A stretch of DNA of 64,000 nt from Allolobophora icterica (GCA_963556255.1 OY744607.1:43292666-43356665), one strand, 5' to 3'; shown: positions 22,441 to 34,058, numbered from the stretch's first letter. Translations and numbers: made by a program. Notes: generated by a model from the sequence alone, not told the origin.

Positions 22441-25400
22441 TTGTACTTCCGGCAGCGGGGAGATCGTGGCGACATCTGTCGTCGCGGGTGTATGGGTCTC
22501 GAGAGAGGTAAAGAAGTTTACAGACGCGATGTGATGTTCAGGTATTAATTGCACGAATTCTAGAAAGAAGAATCCCGGATTCAGTGGCATAGCTAGGGGG
22601 GGGGAAGCAGGGGGAGCGGCCGCTCCCCCTGAGACCATTTTCCAAAATGTGGGGCCTTTTTCACAATTTATTAATTCCAATGGCTCAAAAATTATTTCTT
22701 CCAGTCGTTCAAACGACATAAGAAATATGTCACTTTGTCCTTAAACGGTAAACCTCTTTCAAACTACACTACTAAACAGTTGGCTGAGGCAAAAGGTATT
22801 GTTGTAACACTTGATATGTTCGAATTCTTAGTTGTCATATTCTGCGAAAAAGTGCCAGAGAAGGCTTTCAGTTTATCCACATATTTACAGAAAAGTAGCA
22901 TTGATTTGCTCTGAGATTCTAATTCAACTATTTGAAAACGAGATGAAAAACATGCGAAATGAATTTGAATCTGAGTTTGAATGGATTGAGAATTAAACAG
23001 CTAAGCTGGCTCAAAAATGTTATATTTCTACTGACTACATGATGAACATAGAGTTTGAAATAGAAAGAAATTCCATGAGGGAATATCAGTGGATGATTCC
23101 AGAAAGAAATCATGGTTGAAACCCACATAGTGTCTCTAGATTGTGTCATAAATAGCACAACTAAAAGATTTAATCAGTCTTGTTATCAAGACCTTAAACC
23201 TCAAGACCAAGACCTTGAACCTCAAGACCAAGACCAAGACCTTGAACCTCAAGTCCAAGACCAAGACCTTGAACCTCAAGACCAAGACCAAGACTTTGAA
23301 ACTCAAGACCAAAACCGAGAAAAATACCGAAAGAATCACAAAATCATACTATTCCTTACTAAAAAAATGTAAAGTCGGACTACTCGCTATTTTAATTAAA
23401 CGATGAATCTTTTATTTTATTCAAACAAAACAACTCCAAATGCAAACTGCAGAGAATTCCGAATTCGTATTTATAAACGTCCTTCATGCGAAATGTTATT
23501 CCAATGCCTATTGCATTTTATAAAAACCAATTCGCTCACAATTTCTGACCAAGACGTGACCTATGGGGCCTCATAAAAATTCTGCCATGTTAAAAATACG
23601 TTCTACAGTGCTCAATTCACTGGCACACAGAGCAGCTTTTCAAGTACTGGATGTAAATGTACAAATTGTGAGTCTGTTTTGAAATCATTCCATGGTAAAT
23701 AACCGAAAGTCTAAATAAATGTCCAAAACAACAGTAGGCTAAAGCCTCACTCACGCCGTGTAAATACTAAAGCAATTGTGTTAGTAATTACTGGATAAAT
23801 TTTTTGAATCCTTTCGTTTTGTTAAATGACTGTTCATATTGTCAAAAGTCTTGGTCTTGCAAAACCAAGACCAAGACATTGAGCCTCAAGACCAAGACCA
23901 AGACCTTGAACCTCAAGACCAAGACTTTTGGTCTCAAGACCAAGACCAAGACTTTTAAAAACGAACTCGAGTGCACTCGAGACCAAGACCTTGGTCTCGA
24001 GGACAACAAGACTGGATTTAATTAACTAATTCATTCGAGTATTATATAGCACCTCTTCAAGGGGGGCTACTCAGAGGTGCTCCCGACTCCAGCAAGACCA
24101 ACAAGGACAGTTTTCAATCTAGTGTAGAACGTATCAGTGGGAGTTCTGAGGAGCAGGCGCAGCTCCAAAGGGAGCTCCATGCCGTCGGGCCCACTACTGA
24201 AAAAGCACTGTTTCGCATGGTGCCTGTGCGGGCAAAAGGCACAATGATATGATGCACTTCCCCGACGAGCGGAAATGGCGGCTACCCTTAACTCCCAGCA
24301 CGAGGCGCCAAAGGACCCGCAGATAAGCTGGAGTGCAGCCCAGCTGGCACCGCCACACCTGGGAAACAACCCTGTATAATACGCGCTGGCTGACAGGAAG
24401 CCAATGTAGGACCTTCGGCATATAACACGAGACATGAGCATTTGAGCATTTTACAAATGTGGCTTCTAAAATGTAGTTGTTTAGATCCTAAGCATTTTAG
24501 CAATATGACCAAATTCGAATCTCTCACAGACATGTATACTAAAATTCATGATCGCCAATGACATATGCGTTCATTTATCCTAGCCTGCAGTCCATATTGC
24601 ACTGCATTTTGATGAACTTGTCAATAAACAGCGCTGGTGTGGAACAATCCTTTAAAGTTTAGCCGTCCAAACTCATAAAATCATACGTACGGTACGTTCT
24701 ACAATGGGCGATGACAGATTGTCTGGTTTAGCTTTGATTATGATCGAACGACAGTTCGCTAGTGAAAAGGATCATAACGAAGTAATCGATAACTTTGCTA
24801 AAATGAGGTTTAGATGAAAAAGGCTGTTTTAATTGGTTTGTGTTTGTACTGTTATGTTATAGTAGGCCTACAGTATACTATTACACATTTACTATACACA
24901 TTGTCTTTGCAACCTTTTGGGTGTTTCGGTGCTTCTATTTAAAATACAAAAATAAATACTTATAATCATAATGAATGTAATTAATTGAAATTATTTATAC
25001 TTGGTAATTGAGGCCTTTTTTCATGTTCTCGCTCCCCCTGGTGTTAAAACCTGGCTACGTAACTGCCCGGATTATCTTTTTTTCAGTTTCCAAAGAACCA
25101 AGAAAGGTAAATGATAATAAGTCTATAGATATTGTTTTTAATTACTGTAATTTAAGTAGTCTAAATTGTGGAAACATGCGTTGGGCATTGCGAAGCTATA
25201 GACCCATGTTTACCTGCAGTCAATGGCATCTGACATTAATTCGCAAAAAAGAAACCTGCGTTGTGTTTGCCTTAACTTTCCCAGTAACAAGTTAAAGTAA
25301 ATGATAAGTAATTTATAAGTAAAAGTTTTAATAAATTTCAGGTAATGTGAACCTTAGAAATGTGCACTTTTTGCGTCGTATGATAAGGCCTATGGCACAT

Positions 25401-26737
25401 CTGACATCTTCAAACCACAAAGCAATCGTACAATCAATGTAGTGAAACATTTTGTGGATAACATATTGGGTTGATTTTTACTCTGGTAATGAAATATTTT
25501 GCGTTACTTGTCTGTAAGAAAGTTTACTTTGCGATACGTGTTTGGCAGATGCAGGCGGTGGGTGCAGTTATGTCGACGTCAAGATCTAATCAAACGAACT
25601 GCTGCGTATCTATCTGTAAGCTGTGGACTGTGCGCCGACCATTTTGAGGAGAGCCATTTCATGGGCTTTGGATTTCATCATCATCATCATTGTCGTTATC
25701 GTTGGTGTCTTATATATTTAGTGTAGAATATTTATAAACATTTAAAAAACAGTGCTTGATTCAAATTTATTACATGTTTGTTACATCTGTCTGCACAGGT
25801 AGGCCTACACTTAAGCATTGGCTCTGAACAGTATTCTGTACAAATTTATAACTCAGTTAGTGAAAGCTTTAATTATAAAAACTTTTGTTCCTAATGACTT
25901 GTGTGTTTTGCAATGATCTGAAATAGTAATAAGTATTGTGTCTATAGGCCTATTGTATTAAATGTTCTTAGTTGAATAAAGAAACTAGGCTAAGCACAAA
26001 AGGCCTGTAGTTATGTGTTGCAAAGAATTTAACAATTTAATCAAGAATTGCAAAAAAGTCGAACTTGTAACTTTATATTAAGTAGTAGAATTCTAAAATA
26101 ATGGTGTAAAGTAATGCAAATCTTCCAGATCACTATAAAGACCAACATTTCAGTCGATGGAGTGACACTTAATGAACAGTTATCAACAGATCAGTCATTG
26201 CTTCACAATCTCAGAAACTATCATATAAATACACTGTTTAAGATGCTGGCAAAGTGCAAGAAGTTGAGCAATGCTGAGCATGGTTAGTACTTTGATGGTA
26301 TCCATTCACAGAATACTATGCTGTATTGGCGAACTCGGCTCTCCATCCACCTGAGTCAGTCAATTAATAACAAAGTGCTTTGGAGATGGTTAAAAAATTT
26401 AAATGTAGGGAGCCTATACCATGTTTCTGGATTGCAGTCATAAATACTTCAACCCCAATACTAAGGTTTTTTTTTTAGAAACGGCCATAAAGACAAGCAA
26501 TAATGAAGTTAATTTTACCTAAATATATGTTGACAAAACTGTCAAGAGATTGTGCATTCTTCAGTGGTCAGTAAAACTGTACCATGCAGTCATCCAGAGA
26601 CTGCAAGAACATTTGCTAAATCCCCCTTGTGGAGGACTGTGGTACACGCTGTTGACTCCCAACGTGGACTGCAGCTGGTTTGGTTATATGCAAAGCCTTT
26701 AGATCAGAATCGGACTGGGAGCAGAGTTGATAACTGA
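22309..26737 (+). CDS. candidate THAP zinc-finger gene, split by a hAT (possibly decayed)
   Basis: The pieces of a THAP (C2CH) DNA-binding domain lie in order on the plus strand. Exon 1, ending at 22541, has CRRGCMGLERGKEV...VMFR. A 20-nt exon at 25087-25106 gives FPKNQER. The exon starting at 25549 gives CRRWVQLCRRQDLI...LCADHFEESHFM. An intron just before the FP pair is usual in THAP genes. The exon 2 to 3 phase is right (AG|A = R). Two more open exons, 26129-26282 and 26565-26737 (stop TGA), join in phase and have good splice sites, but I do not recognise their sequence. Problems: exon 1 ends in phase 2 while exon 2 needs phase 0; no good donor ends the third exon, which runs into CAT repeats; and no ATG is seen in exon 1. 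It may be a decayed gene. Without the hAT the first intron would be only about 53 nt. Confidence 0.5.
23175..24014. mobile_element. hAT-like element with AAGACCTTGAACCTC arrays, copy 1
   Basis: Begins CAGTCTTGTTATCAAGACC and ends with the complement of CAGTCTTGTTGTCC. The perfect 8-bp duplication GATTTAAT flanks it (23167-23174, 24015-24022). Both ends carry tandem CTCAAGACCAAGACCTTGAA units. The arrays read in the same direction at both ends, and the terminal few bases are inverted. No transposase. Related copies are at 27420-28299 (minus) and 52084-52625. Confidence 0.88.
24023..24441 (-). mobile_element. LINE 3' end fragment (minus)
   Basis: Minus-strand frames encode the LINE C-terminal motif LHWLPVSQRVLYRVV and, after a frameshift, FFSSGPDGMELPLELR, equivalent to the GPSSWNSLP block at 360-400. 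The 3' UTR word GGTGCTATATAATAC is at its left end. It is 5'-truncated and frameshifted. Confidence 0.75.
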
Positions 26738-26742
26738 CTAGG

Positions 26743-27419
26743 CTAGGCCTAAGCCCTGGCTAACACGTTGGGACACTTACCATCAGATTGTGTAACCGTA
26801 GGCCTAATCAACATTCGACACACACACACGTCTAAAGAATTGAGAGTGTGAGTCCATGCAATTGTGGCATGTTTGCGTACTGCAAAGTTCTGCAAAATTA
26901 GCTTTAAAATTGAATAAAATGTCATATAAGTTGTAATAGACAATACAGCATATATTAAATATAATTCCTCTACACAGCAATTGTTTATTAATTAAAAAAT
27001 AATTATTCGTCGATTTTCTTCGCAGAAAGCGCATTGCATTTGCTATCTAAACACGAAGTTCTACGCCTTTGTCGCTGGAGGCGCCACGCTCCATGGACCA
27101 ATAACTTGTCCGACGGCCTTACATAAGGAGTTTCCAGTCCTTTGTATAGAGTCCTTGCAATCCCACTAATATAGAATCCTTGCAGTCAAGACAGCAAAGA
27201 GATTATAACAGGGTGGAGCCTGGAGGTTAACATTCGTCTAAATGGCCCTCTGGCGATTGGATATGAACGTGTAGGTACATCAACGCATTATGTTGCATAA
27301 TGTAAACAAAGATCTCCGAAATTACTCAGTCATACAAAAGCAGAAACGGTTAAGTTGCCAGCATTTCTATACTGCTTAATATAAAACCTTAAACGACTGT
27401 AATACATGGCGCTTCATAT
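26743..27419. other. intergenic stretch without recognised gene
   Basis: No exon recognised. A 20-bp word GGACTGGAAACTCCTTATG occurs here in complement (about 27124-27143) and in direct orientation near 22128-22146, on the other side of the THAP/hAT block. This suggests an inverted old repeat. Confidence 0.5.
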
Positions 27420-28299
27420 GTTAGTCTCATGTGCACTCAAGTTCGTTTTGGCCTTGGGACCAAAAGTCTTAAGTCTTAATTAGTCTTGACTATATAAGTC
27501 TTGGTCTTGTTCTTGGTCTTGAGATTCAAAGTCCTGTCCTTGGTCTTGAAAAGCTGCCGTGTGTGCTAGCGACTTCCAGCCTCTGCAGAACGTATTTTTC
27601 ACATGGCGGAATTTGTATGAGCTAAGCCCCACAGGGCGCACGTCTTTGTCATAAAATTCTGAGTGAATTGGTTTTTATAAAATGCACCAGGAAATTTTTG
27701 AATAACATTTTGAATGAATGCAGTGCTTTTTTCTAGAAAAAAAGGTTCCGGAACGGAACAATAGGTTCCGGAACGCAACAATTATGAGTGGGTTAAAATC
27801 ACGAGAAAATGGGGTTGGGGTTGGGAGGGGTCTCAATAAACACTGAAAACAGTTCAAAAACACTTAAATTAATTTAAAATAATCAAATTATTGTTTTTAT
27901 TATTAAAATAAATAAATTAGTTTTTAGTAGCTGAAAAAGGTGACGGAACGCCGTTCCGGCGCGTATAGGGGCCTACTGGCTGAAAAAGCACTGAATGAAT
28001 GATTGTGTAGCCTAAACATCAATTCGGAATTATCTAGCTGCGGCTAGTCTGCATTTAGAGTTGTTTTGCTCGAATAAAATTAAAGATTGATCATGTTTTA
28101 TAATAGCGAGTAGTCCGACTTGACAATTTTTTAGTAAGGAATAGAAGTCTAGATATGATTGTGATTTTTTGGTCTTGGTCTCGGTCTTGAGGTTCAAAGT
28201 TTTGGTCTTGGTCTTGAGAATCAAAGTCTGAATATCAAGACAAAGTCTTGGCCTTGGTCTTAATTGGTCTTGAGGTTTAAGGCCTTGACAACAATACTG
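27420..28299 (-). mobile_element. hAT-like element with AAGACC arrays, copy 2 (minus), interrupted
   Basis: Reverse-complement copy of the family at 23175-24014. The right end reads as the complement of CAGTATTGTTGTCAAGG, with GGTCTTGAGGTTCAAAG arrays at both ends and the same unique middle (GAATTGGTTTTTATAAAATG). The left boundary and duplication are not clear. A younger MITE (27721-27993) splits it. Confidence 0.8.
27721..27993. mobile_element. hAT MITE, GTTCCGGAAC family copy 1
   Basis: Ends CAGTGCTTTTTTCTAG and the complement of CAGTGCTTTTTCAGCC. The 8-bp duplication AATGAATG is perfect (27713-27720, 27994-28001). It is nested in 27420-28299. The same family forms the host element at 33611-34932. 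Confidence 0.92.
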
Positions 28300-28374
28300 G
28301 TAATTTAAGTACTGGAATATAAGATTGCAACAGTCGTCAGCAGTTATAAGCCTATGGCCAAGAGAGCTACAGTC

Positions 28375-28520
28375 GAAGTCGACAAAAGTCGACCAAGTCG
28401 ATCGATTATTTGCCAAGCCGATCGAGTCGACGAGAGGTCGACTAGTCGACAAAGTTGATTGAGTCGATCGTCGGCCGAGCCAAGTCGATCGTAGCACTCG
28501 ACTCGATCGACTATACTGCA
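28375..28520. repeat. GTCGA/GATCGA-rich cluster
   Basis: About a dozen GTCGA or CGATCGA words in 145 bp in irregular spacing, next to the end of an AAGACC-type element. It has no coding support and no clear boundaries, and may be part of an unrecognised transposon end. Confidence 0.5.
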
Positions 28521-28560
28521 TGGTTAGCCTATAGGCTAGTTAGTAGGAATTAATAGGCTT

Positions 28561-28612
28561 AGGCCCTAATTCGCGTTAAGTCGGAACATCGAAAGTTCCA
28601 ATTAGGGCCTAG
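28561..28612. other. 52-bp hairpin
   Basis: Arms TAGGCCCTAATT (28561-28572) and AATTAGGGCCTA (28601-28612) are perfect, with an inner GGAAC/GTTCC pair. There is no T-run to suggest a terminator role. Confidence 0.7.
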
Positions 28613-29158
28613 GCCTATATATAGGTGCATCAAATTTTAAATGCCATAGCTTCCCATTTGAAAGTAGTGGGCGATTTGAAAATCGATCGCGCTGGATTGA
28701 GTAGGCGAGCGATGCGCGATCGACCTCGGGATCGAGCTGTTGTGTACAGCGTATATTTTGTACTGTATTGTATTCGTATATAACTGCATAACTATAGTAT
28801 TCATCTAGTAGACTAGGCCTATCTCAATTCAGTTGCGTTATCAGTTCCCCATCATAACTGTAATAACTTTTAGTGTTAGGGTTAGGATGCAAAGAACGCG
28901 TGAACCCTGGTTCGTGTATCGTCTTGGTATTGGTGTCTATAACTCACACTCATGGACCGACGGCCGACGGTGCGACGCCTTCGGCTACTGCTAGGCGAAC
29001 GATTTACCGCTCGCGTGGACCTTTGCTAAGCGAGCGACCAAGGAGAGCGATTGATCACTCGCCTCAAATGGGAAGCTCTGACTCATGCAACAGGTCACTC
29101 GAGTGAGTCGAGTCTAATGTACTCTTACGTGCGCAGTTCATGGTCAATTACGTAGGCC

Positions 29159-29810
29159 CAGTGGCGGCGATCTTGTCTGAGAGGGGGGGGGGACAAAGTG
29201 TCGGCCTTGGTCTGGTTCATGACCTTCTTTTAGGAATTTATCGGCAAAAAAATTTTTGGGGACCAGACATTCCACGAAAATGTTTCGCCAATTCATCTCC
29301 CAACAAAAGTTGACGACCTTTTATAGTCATTGACCTCTTTTGCCAGTCAATTGCTACCGCGAAAAGAAATAATTTTTTTACCATACATTCCACGAAAAGT
29401 CTTAACTTCTTCGCCAATTCATCTCCCAAAAAAGTTGATGACTTTTTTTTAGTCATTCGCCTCTTTTACAACTTCTTAAGGGTCTCCCCTTACCTTTTTT
29501 CATACCTGTTTCCATCATCCCCAAACATTCTACTTTTTTCTATTAATTCTTCTTCCACAAAAATTCGAACACTTTTCTTACCAATTTCTTCTTCTTTCCC
29601 ACAATTTGGGGGGGGGGGACACTTCTGCTGATAAATTTCGTTTTTACCTCGTCTGGTCAAAAAAGGCTGTCAAAATCCTCACACGCAATTACATTTCATG
29701 GCCTTTTTTGGTTTTTCTTCTAAATTTGGGGGTCAGATGTATGGCGTGTCCTCCCCCACTGCTAAAGGTGGGGTCCTATCCCCCGCGACCCACCTAGATC
29801 GCCGCCCATG
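29159..29810. mobile_element. hAT MITE, GGCGGCGATCT family copy 1 (652 bp)
   Basis: Ends CAGTGGCGGCGATCTTG and the complement of CATGGGCGGCGATCTAGG. The duplication CGTAGGCC is perfect (29151-29158, 29811-29818). The interior repeats TTTTTTAGTCATTCGCC-type lines and runs of G. Copies 2 and 3 are at 30245-30768 and 32205-32462. Confidence 0.93.
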
Positions 29811-29848
29811 CGTAGGCCCTATACAAACGAAAGCTAAATCGGTTACAG

Positions 29849-30182
29849 CAGGCCCGGCTCAAGACATTTGGCGGCCCTGGGCAAATCGGCGGCCCTAGGC
29901 AAACCGGCGGCCCTAAGAAAAAAAAAATTTGATGACCTTTTTTTAGGAATTCGCCTCACAAATGAATGTCATGACCTTTTTTTAGGAATGTCATGACCTT
30001 TTTTTAGGAATTCGCGGTTACACCTGGGCAATTTATGACACCAACACTATCAACCAACACTATAATACTTCCATCTAGCGAATAATAATTAAATAATTTT
30101 TGAAAAATGGAAAATTGGCGGCCCCTAAAAATCGGCGGCCCTGGGCGGTTGCCCAGTTTCCCAAACAGACGAACCGGGCCTG
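29849..30182. mobile_element. hAT MITE with GGCGGCCCT repeats
   Basis: Ends CAGGCCCGGCTC and the complement of CAGGCCCGGTTCG. The duplication is GGTTACAG / GATTACAG (7 of 8; 29841-29848, 30183-30190). Subterminal GGCGGCCCTGGGC is repeated at both ends. Confidence 0.88.
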
Positions 30183-30244
30183 GATTACAGTTATATAACC
30201 TGGCAATTTAAACAATTCGATCCTTATAGGGCCTTAATTATCAC

Positions 30245-30768
30245 CAGTGGCGGCGATCTTGTCTGAGAGGTGGAGGGGGGGGGACAAAGTCGGCCACGAT
30301 CTCGTCGACGACCGATTTTGGAAAATCTTGTCCCCCCAAAAAAATTTTCTGCCACTTCATCTCCGACAAATTTCGCTTTCATCTCAGAAAAAAGTTGATG
30401 ACCTTTTTTTAGTCATTCGCCACCTTTTACAACTTTTTCCCATCTCCCATACGATAACACTTTTCTTTTTCTCATTTCTTCGTCTAAAAGATCGTCTTTT
30501 TCTCATTTCTTCGTCTAAAAGATCGTCTAAAAGAGTTTAACTTTTTTCACGAATTCCTTCTTCTTTCTCATAATTTAGGGGGACACTTCTCCTAAAAAAT
30601 TTATTTTTCCCTCGTCTGGTCAAAAAACGCTGCGAAAACCCTCACACGCCATTACATTTCTCCGCCTTTTTTGGTGTTTCTTAAAAATGTGGGGGGGGGA
30701 CAAATGCATGGAGTGTCCCCCCACTCTTAAAGGTGGGGGGACATGCCCCCCCTAGATCGCCGCCCATA
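30245..30768. mobile_element. hAT MITE, GGCGGCGATCT family copy 2
   Basis: Starts CAGTGGCGGCGATCTTG and ends GATCGCCGCCCATA. The duplication is degenerate (ATTATCAC / CTTATCAT, 6 of 8). The interior is collinear with 29159-29810. Confidence 0.85.
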
Positions 30769-30852
30769 CTTATCATATATAAATTCGCACACATCTATAG
30801 CTCCCGTTGTGCCAGAATGAGGACAGCGACAATTCCAACAGAAGCACCGAAG

Positions 30853-31178
30853 CAGTGTTTAATCTAGTCCCCCTCTTCTGGGGGGGGAACACGGTTTGTG
30901 GGGGGGGGAACGAGCGTCTGAAGGGCGGTCGCAAAAAATTTCAGAATTTCGACATGGTAATTTCATCCATCTTCAAAGATTCGATGACCTTTTTGGAATT
31001 TCACATTACAAAAAAAACTTCATGACTTTTTTGGGAATTTGTCTCAGAAAAATCAGAAAAATTTGATGATCTTTTTTTTAGAAATTCGTCTCAGAAAAAA
31101 AATTAATAACCTTTTTTTTCTGAGGGGGAATAAATCCGGGGGATTTTCACCCCCAAATGGTGTCTAGATTAAACACTG
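30853..31178. mobile_element. hAT MITE, CAGTGTTTAATCTAG ends
   Basis: Inverted ends CAGTGTTTAATCTAG, with the perfect 8-bp duplication CACCGAAG (30845-30852, 31179-31186). The interior, with TTTTTTGGAATTTC-type lines and G-runs, resembles the GGCGGCGATCT family. No coding capacity. Confidence 0.93.
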
Positions 31179-31186
31179 CACCGAAG

Positions 31187-32196
31187 TCCGTACGTGTGGC
31201 TGAAACAGGTTTCCTAAATGTGGCCAAGTTCAATGGCCTACTTGCTGTAGAAATTGTTGGACAAACATATTTATAATTATATGAGATAATTGCTATAGTT
31301 GGAGAGTTACATAATGCAGAAAGCCATCGTGTAGGCCTCTTCATAGGATATAAACCCGTGTCAACTGCAAACGAATTTTTACAGGCCAAACGAATTTTTC
31401 TGAACCGTGGACGACCCTCGTCAACGCTCTTTTATTGCTTTTTTTATGTAACGCGCTGTTGTGAGACAAGTGGCGCCCATGTAGGCCTACGATCAAGAAC
31501 TCTACATTGTATATATTTACAAGCTGACATAAAGCTTCATCTTTATTTGCCGCGTATAAGGTCAATAACAGGTTTTTTGTAGCGCAGTAATTAAGGCAAA
31601 CAACTCCTCGAATCAAGCACGTGCACCTGCAATTAGGCCTAGGCCTACTCTGAGTAGGTACAAAGCTTTAAAACCTGTATACATACGTTAGAACACGAAT
31701 TTATAGAGTAGGCGTACTAGGCCCAACTGCCCAAGGACTCAGACAAGAGAAGAACAAGACCAACAAGAAATATAACAAACAGTAATAGATGGAGGAGGTG
31801 TAGAATTAACCAAATTCGGCTCTTTTTCGAGAGGCAATCATATAGCTGTTGTTGTTTATTGGAATTTTGGGAGCACTCGATCATGACTTAAGATGATGGA
31901 CCCAGCCATTTAGCTAGGCTATAGGCCTACATGTATATGTATGAGATGTCAACGACTTCATTTTTCCTATTGGCGCCATCTGGCTGGCCTCAGCGTATGG
32001 GACAATAATAGGTGACTGTCTTCTCCCTCGCCGTCTGATCTTCCCACCTACTGTTATTATTGTGCAGTCAATAGGGGGCCTATACTCATTTTACGATCGA
32101 GTTCACTATATGGCGCCTGTCGGCCAGATACCTGCAATATAATCTTAATTTAGGACGGGATGGTTGAGATTTGTCGATCTATTTGAAACGATTGTA
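31187..32196. other. stretch without recognised gene
   Basis: About 1 kb between MITEs. Short ORFs occur on both strands but none has a family motif or supporting splice structure. Confidence 0.5.
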
Positions 32197-32204
32197 TGCA
32201 CAGC

Positions 32205-32462
32205 CAGTGGCGGCGATCTTGTTTGACAGGTGGGGGAGAACATTTTTTAACTGATCGAGATCTGGTCAAAAAAGAGTTTTGAACCGATCTGGTCAAAAAA
32301 GAGGGCACAAAATTTTTTCGCGACTTGTATGACCTGAGCAAGAAAAAATTTCATGACCTTTTTTTTGGTGTTTCTTCAAAATTGGGGGGGGCGATGTATG
32401 GCGTGTTCCCCCCACCTTTACCAGTTGGGGGTACCCTCGACCCCCCGGGATCGCCGCCCATG
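32205..32462. mobile_element. hAT MITE, GGCGGCGATCT family copy 3 (258 bp)
   Basis: Ends CAGTGGCGGCGATCTTG and the complement of CATGGGCGGCGATCC. The duplication TGCACAGC is perfect (32197-32204, 32463-32470). An internally deleted relative of 29159-29810. Confidence 0.93.
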
Positions 32463-32470
32463 TGCACAGC

Positions 32471-33602
32471 AATCCGGGCCCATCCGAAATCGGTTCAGTA
32501 TGCAGAGCAGAGGCGTCGTGGGAGGTTGAAATCTGGAGGTCAAACAACGATTAGAGCAGCTAATTAAAGTCACAAATATATCTTGGAAATAAATAAAAGA
32601 AGTAATAAAAATTTATGAATGTCGTGAAAAAACGACGAATAAGATCCTAAAATGTTGATGCGTAAAATTAAGTCATATATCTAAGACATAAAGTCTTGAC
32701 TGAATGACCGATTAAAGCAGGGTCGTAAAAGCTTCTATGCGTCCTTGGGCCGGCAATTGATGACTTCCAATAATTGAGGTTTGGACGTTGAACAAGTTCA
32801 TCGATCACCGTATACTCGTATAGGGCGTAGGGCCTGCGTGCATAGTCGTATAATTTGTGTTGGGTACAAGGGCCGAGGGTACTCGTAGCCCGACCCCACA
32901 CTATTTGGACTGGGGTACCGTACTCCCATCTTTTAAACAATGCCCAAGAGGGGACTGACATTTCTATACGAGACCCTTTGGGGTCCATAACAAATTAATG
33001 AGAATACTGGCAGGATAGATGTTCAAAACGCTCTTCATGAGAAAAGCGAAAGTGCATGGAGAAGAAATTGATACCCTCACTTTTATAGGCCAAAGTTATA
33101 TAGGCCTACGCCTCTGCCTACGTGTCGTTTATTTCCAACTCACGCAGTTGCCATGCAATTCGGCGGCTTGTTGAGTGTTGACGTATTAAGCACGCGCGTG
33201 CAAACAATTAGGCCTAACTTTCCATGGTCCGCTAAGAAACCTTGCAGCTATATAGTCGCGCGTGGCACGATTTTATAAGAGCATAAGAGGCCTATGTGCT
33301 TTGCATTCTTATTAGGCATAATTGGCCCCGTTGTAAACATCTGTTATAGTCCTGAATATTAATAACCATGCACAAGCCAATTATACATCATGACTGAGAG
33401 ATCGATATCTTTCCGTGATTTCAACTTGGGTGGAAACAGCTAGAGGAATAGCGAAATCTGAGTAGGCCTTAGACTCCTTAGTACGATAAAAACAATGAAA
33501 GTTTCGGGTGCGTCTATAAAATTCCAGTAAATCCGATATTAAAATCTGCTTTTAAAGCAGCTATTTCAAGCATAGGGCCTATAGTAACTTAATATAAACT
33601 AC
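32471..33602. other. stretch without recognised gene
   Basis: No exon or element boundary could be supported here. TAGGCCTA-type words are frequent. Confidence 0.45.
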
Positions 33603-33680
33603 GGCAGTATCAGAGCTTCTTTCTAGAAAAAGGGCTTCGGAACTGAACAGTACTAGGCCTATTATTATCACGAAGGGGAT

Positions 33681-33948
33681 GGGTCCATAGAGTAGTGGTA
33701 ACATCACTGGCGTGAAGTGCAGTAGGTAACGGGATCGCCTCCCGTAACCCTCCTAAGGTCCACTCAGCCTATCATTCCAGAGATGGCGCGTTTGTGAAAA
33801 TGAGATGTAGGACGTGAAGGGCGCCTTGTAAGGCTGCCGTTATACAGTTAAATTCGACTCCTGTAATAACTTGTGATCATCCGTTCATACTGATTTGTAA
33901 TCATACTGCGTAATTGTCAGTTTGAAGATATTAAACGAAGATTATTAT
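33681..33948 (+). mobile_element. tRNA-derived SINE, GGTCCATAGAGTAGTGG family copy 1
   Basis: The head GGGTCCATAGAGTAGTGG has an A-box-like TAGAGTAGTGG, and GGGATCGCCTCCCG is the B-box region. The body contains GAGATGTAGGACGTGA and CAGTTAAATTCGACTCCTG. Copies 2 and 3 are at 34059-34803 and 57179-57446. It is inserted in the hAT MITE 33611-34932. Confidence 0.75.
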
Positions 33949-34058
33949 ATGTTCCGGAACTGAACAATTATGGAACAGCTAAAATCCCAAGAAAAACGGG
34001 ATCGGGGTTGGGAGGGATCTCAATAAACACTGAAAACAGTTCACAACACTGGGGTGGG

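Larger units (their letters stand above)
22582..25065 (+). mobile_element. 2.5-kb hAT element with decayed ZMYM/TTF-type transposase
   Basis: Ends CAGTGGCATAGCTAGGG and the complement of CAGTTACGTAGCCAGG. The 8-bp duplication CCCGGATT is perfect (22574-22581, 25066-25073). Transposase remnants on the plus strand include FCEKVPEKAFSLSTYLQKS near 22840-22910 and a hAT C-terminus near 24700-24815 (RLSGLALIMIER, then DNFAKM), with frameshifts and stops. It is interrupted by another hAT (23175-24014) and a LINE end (about 24023-24441), and it lies in the first intron of the THAP candidate. Confidence 0.9.

Noticed and set aside
23190..23310. Regular AAGACC units looked CRISPR-like
   Set aside because: Units are contiguous without unique spacers, and they form the end of a transposon with an 8-bp duplication in a eukaryotic genome.
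26129..26282. Treating this open exon as an independent gene
   Set aside because: Good splice borders and phase with 26565-26737 make it better explained as part of the THAP candidate, though the sequence is not recognised.
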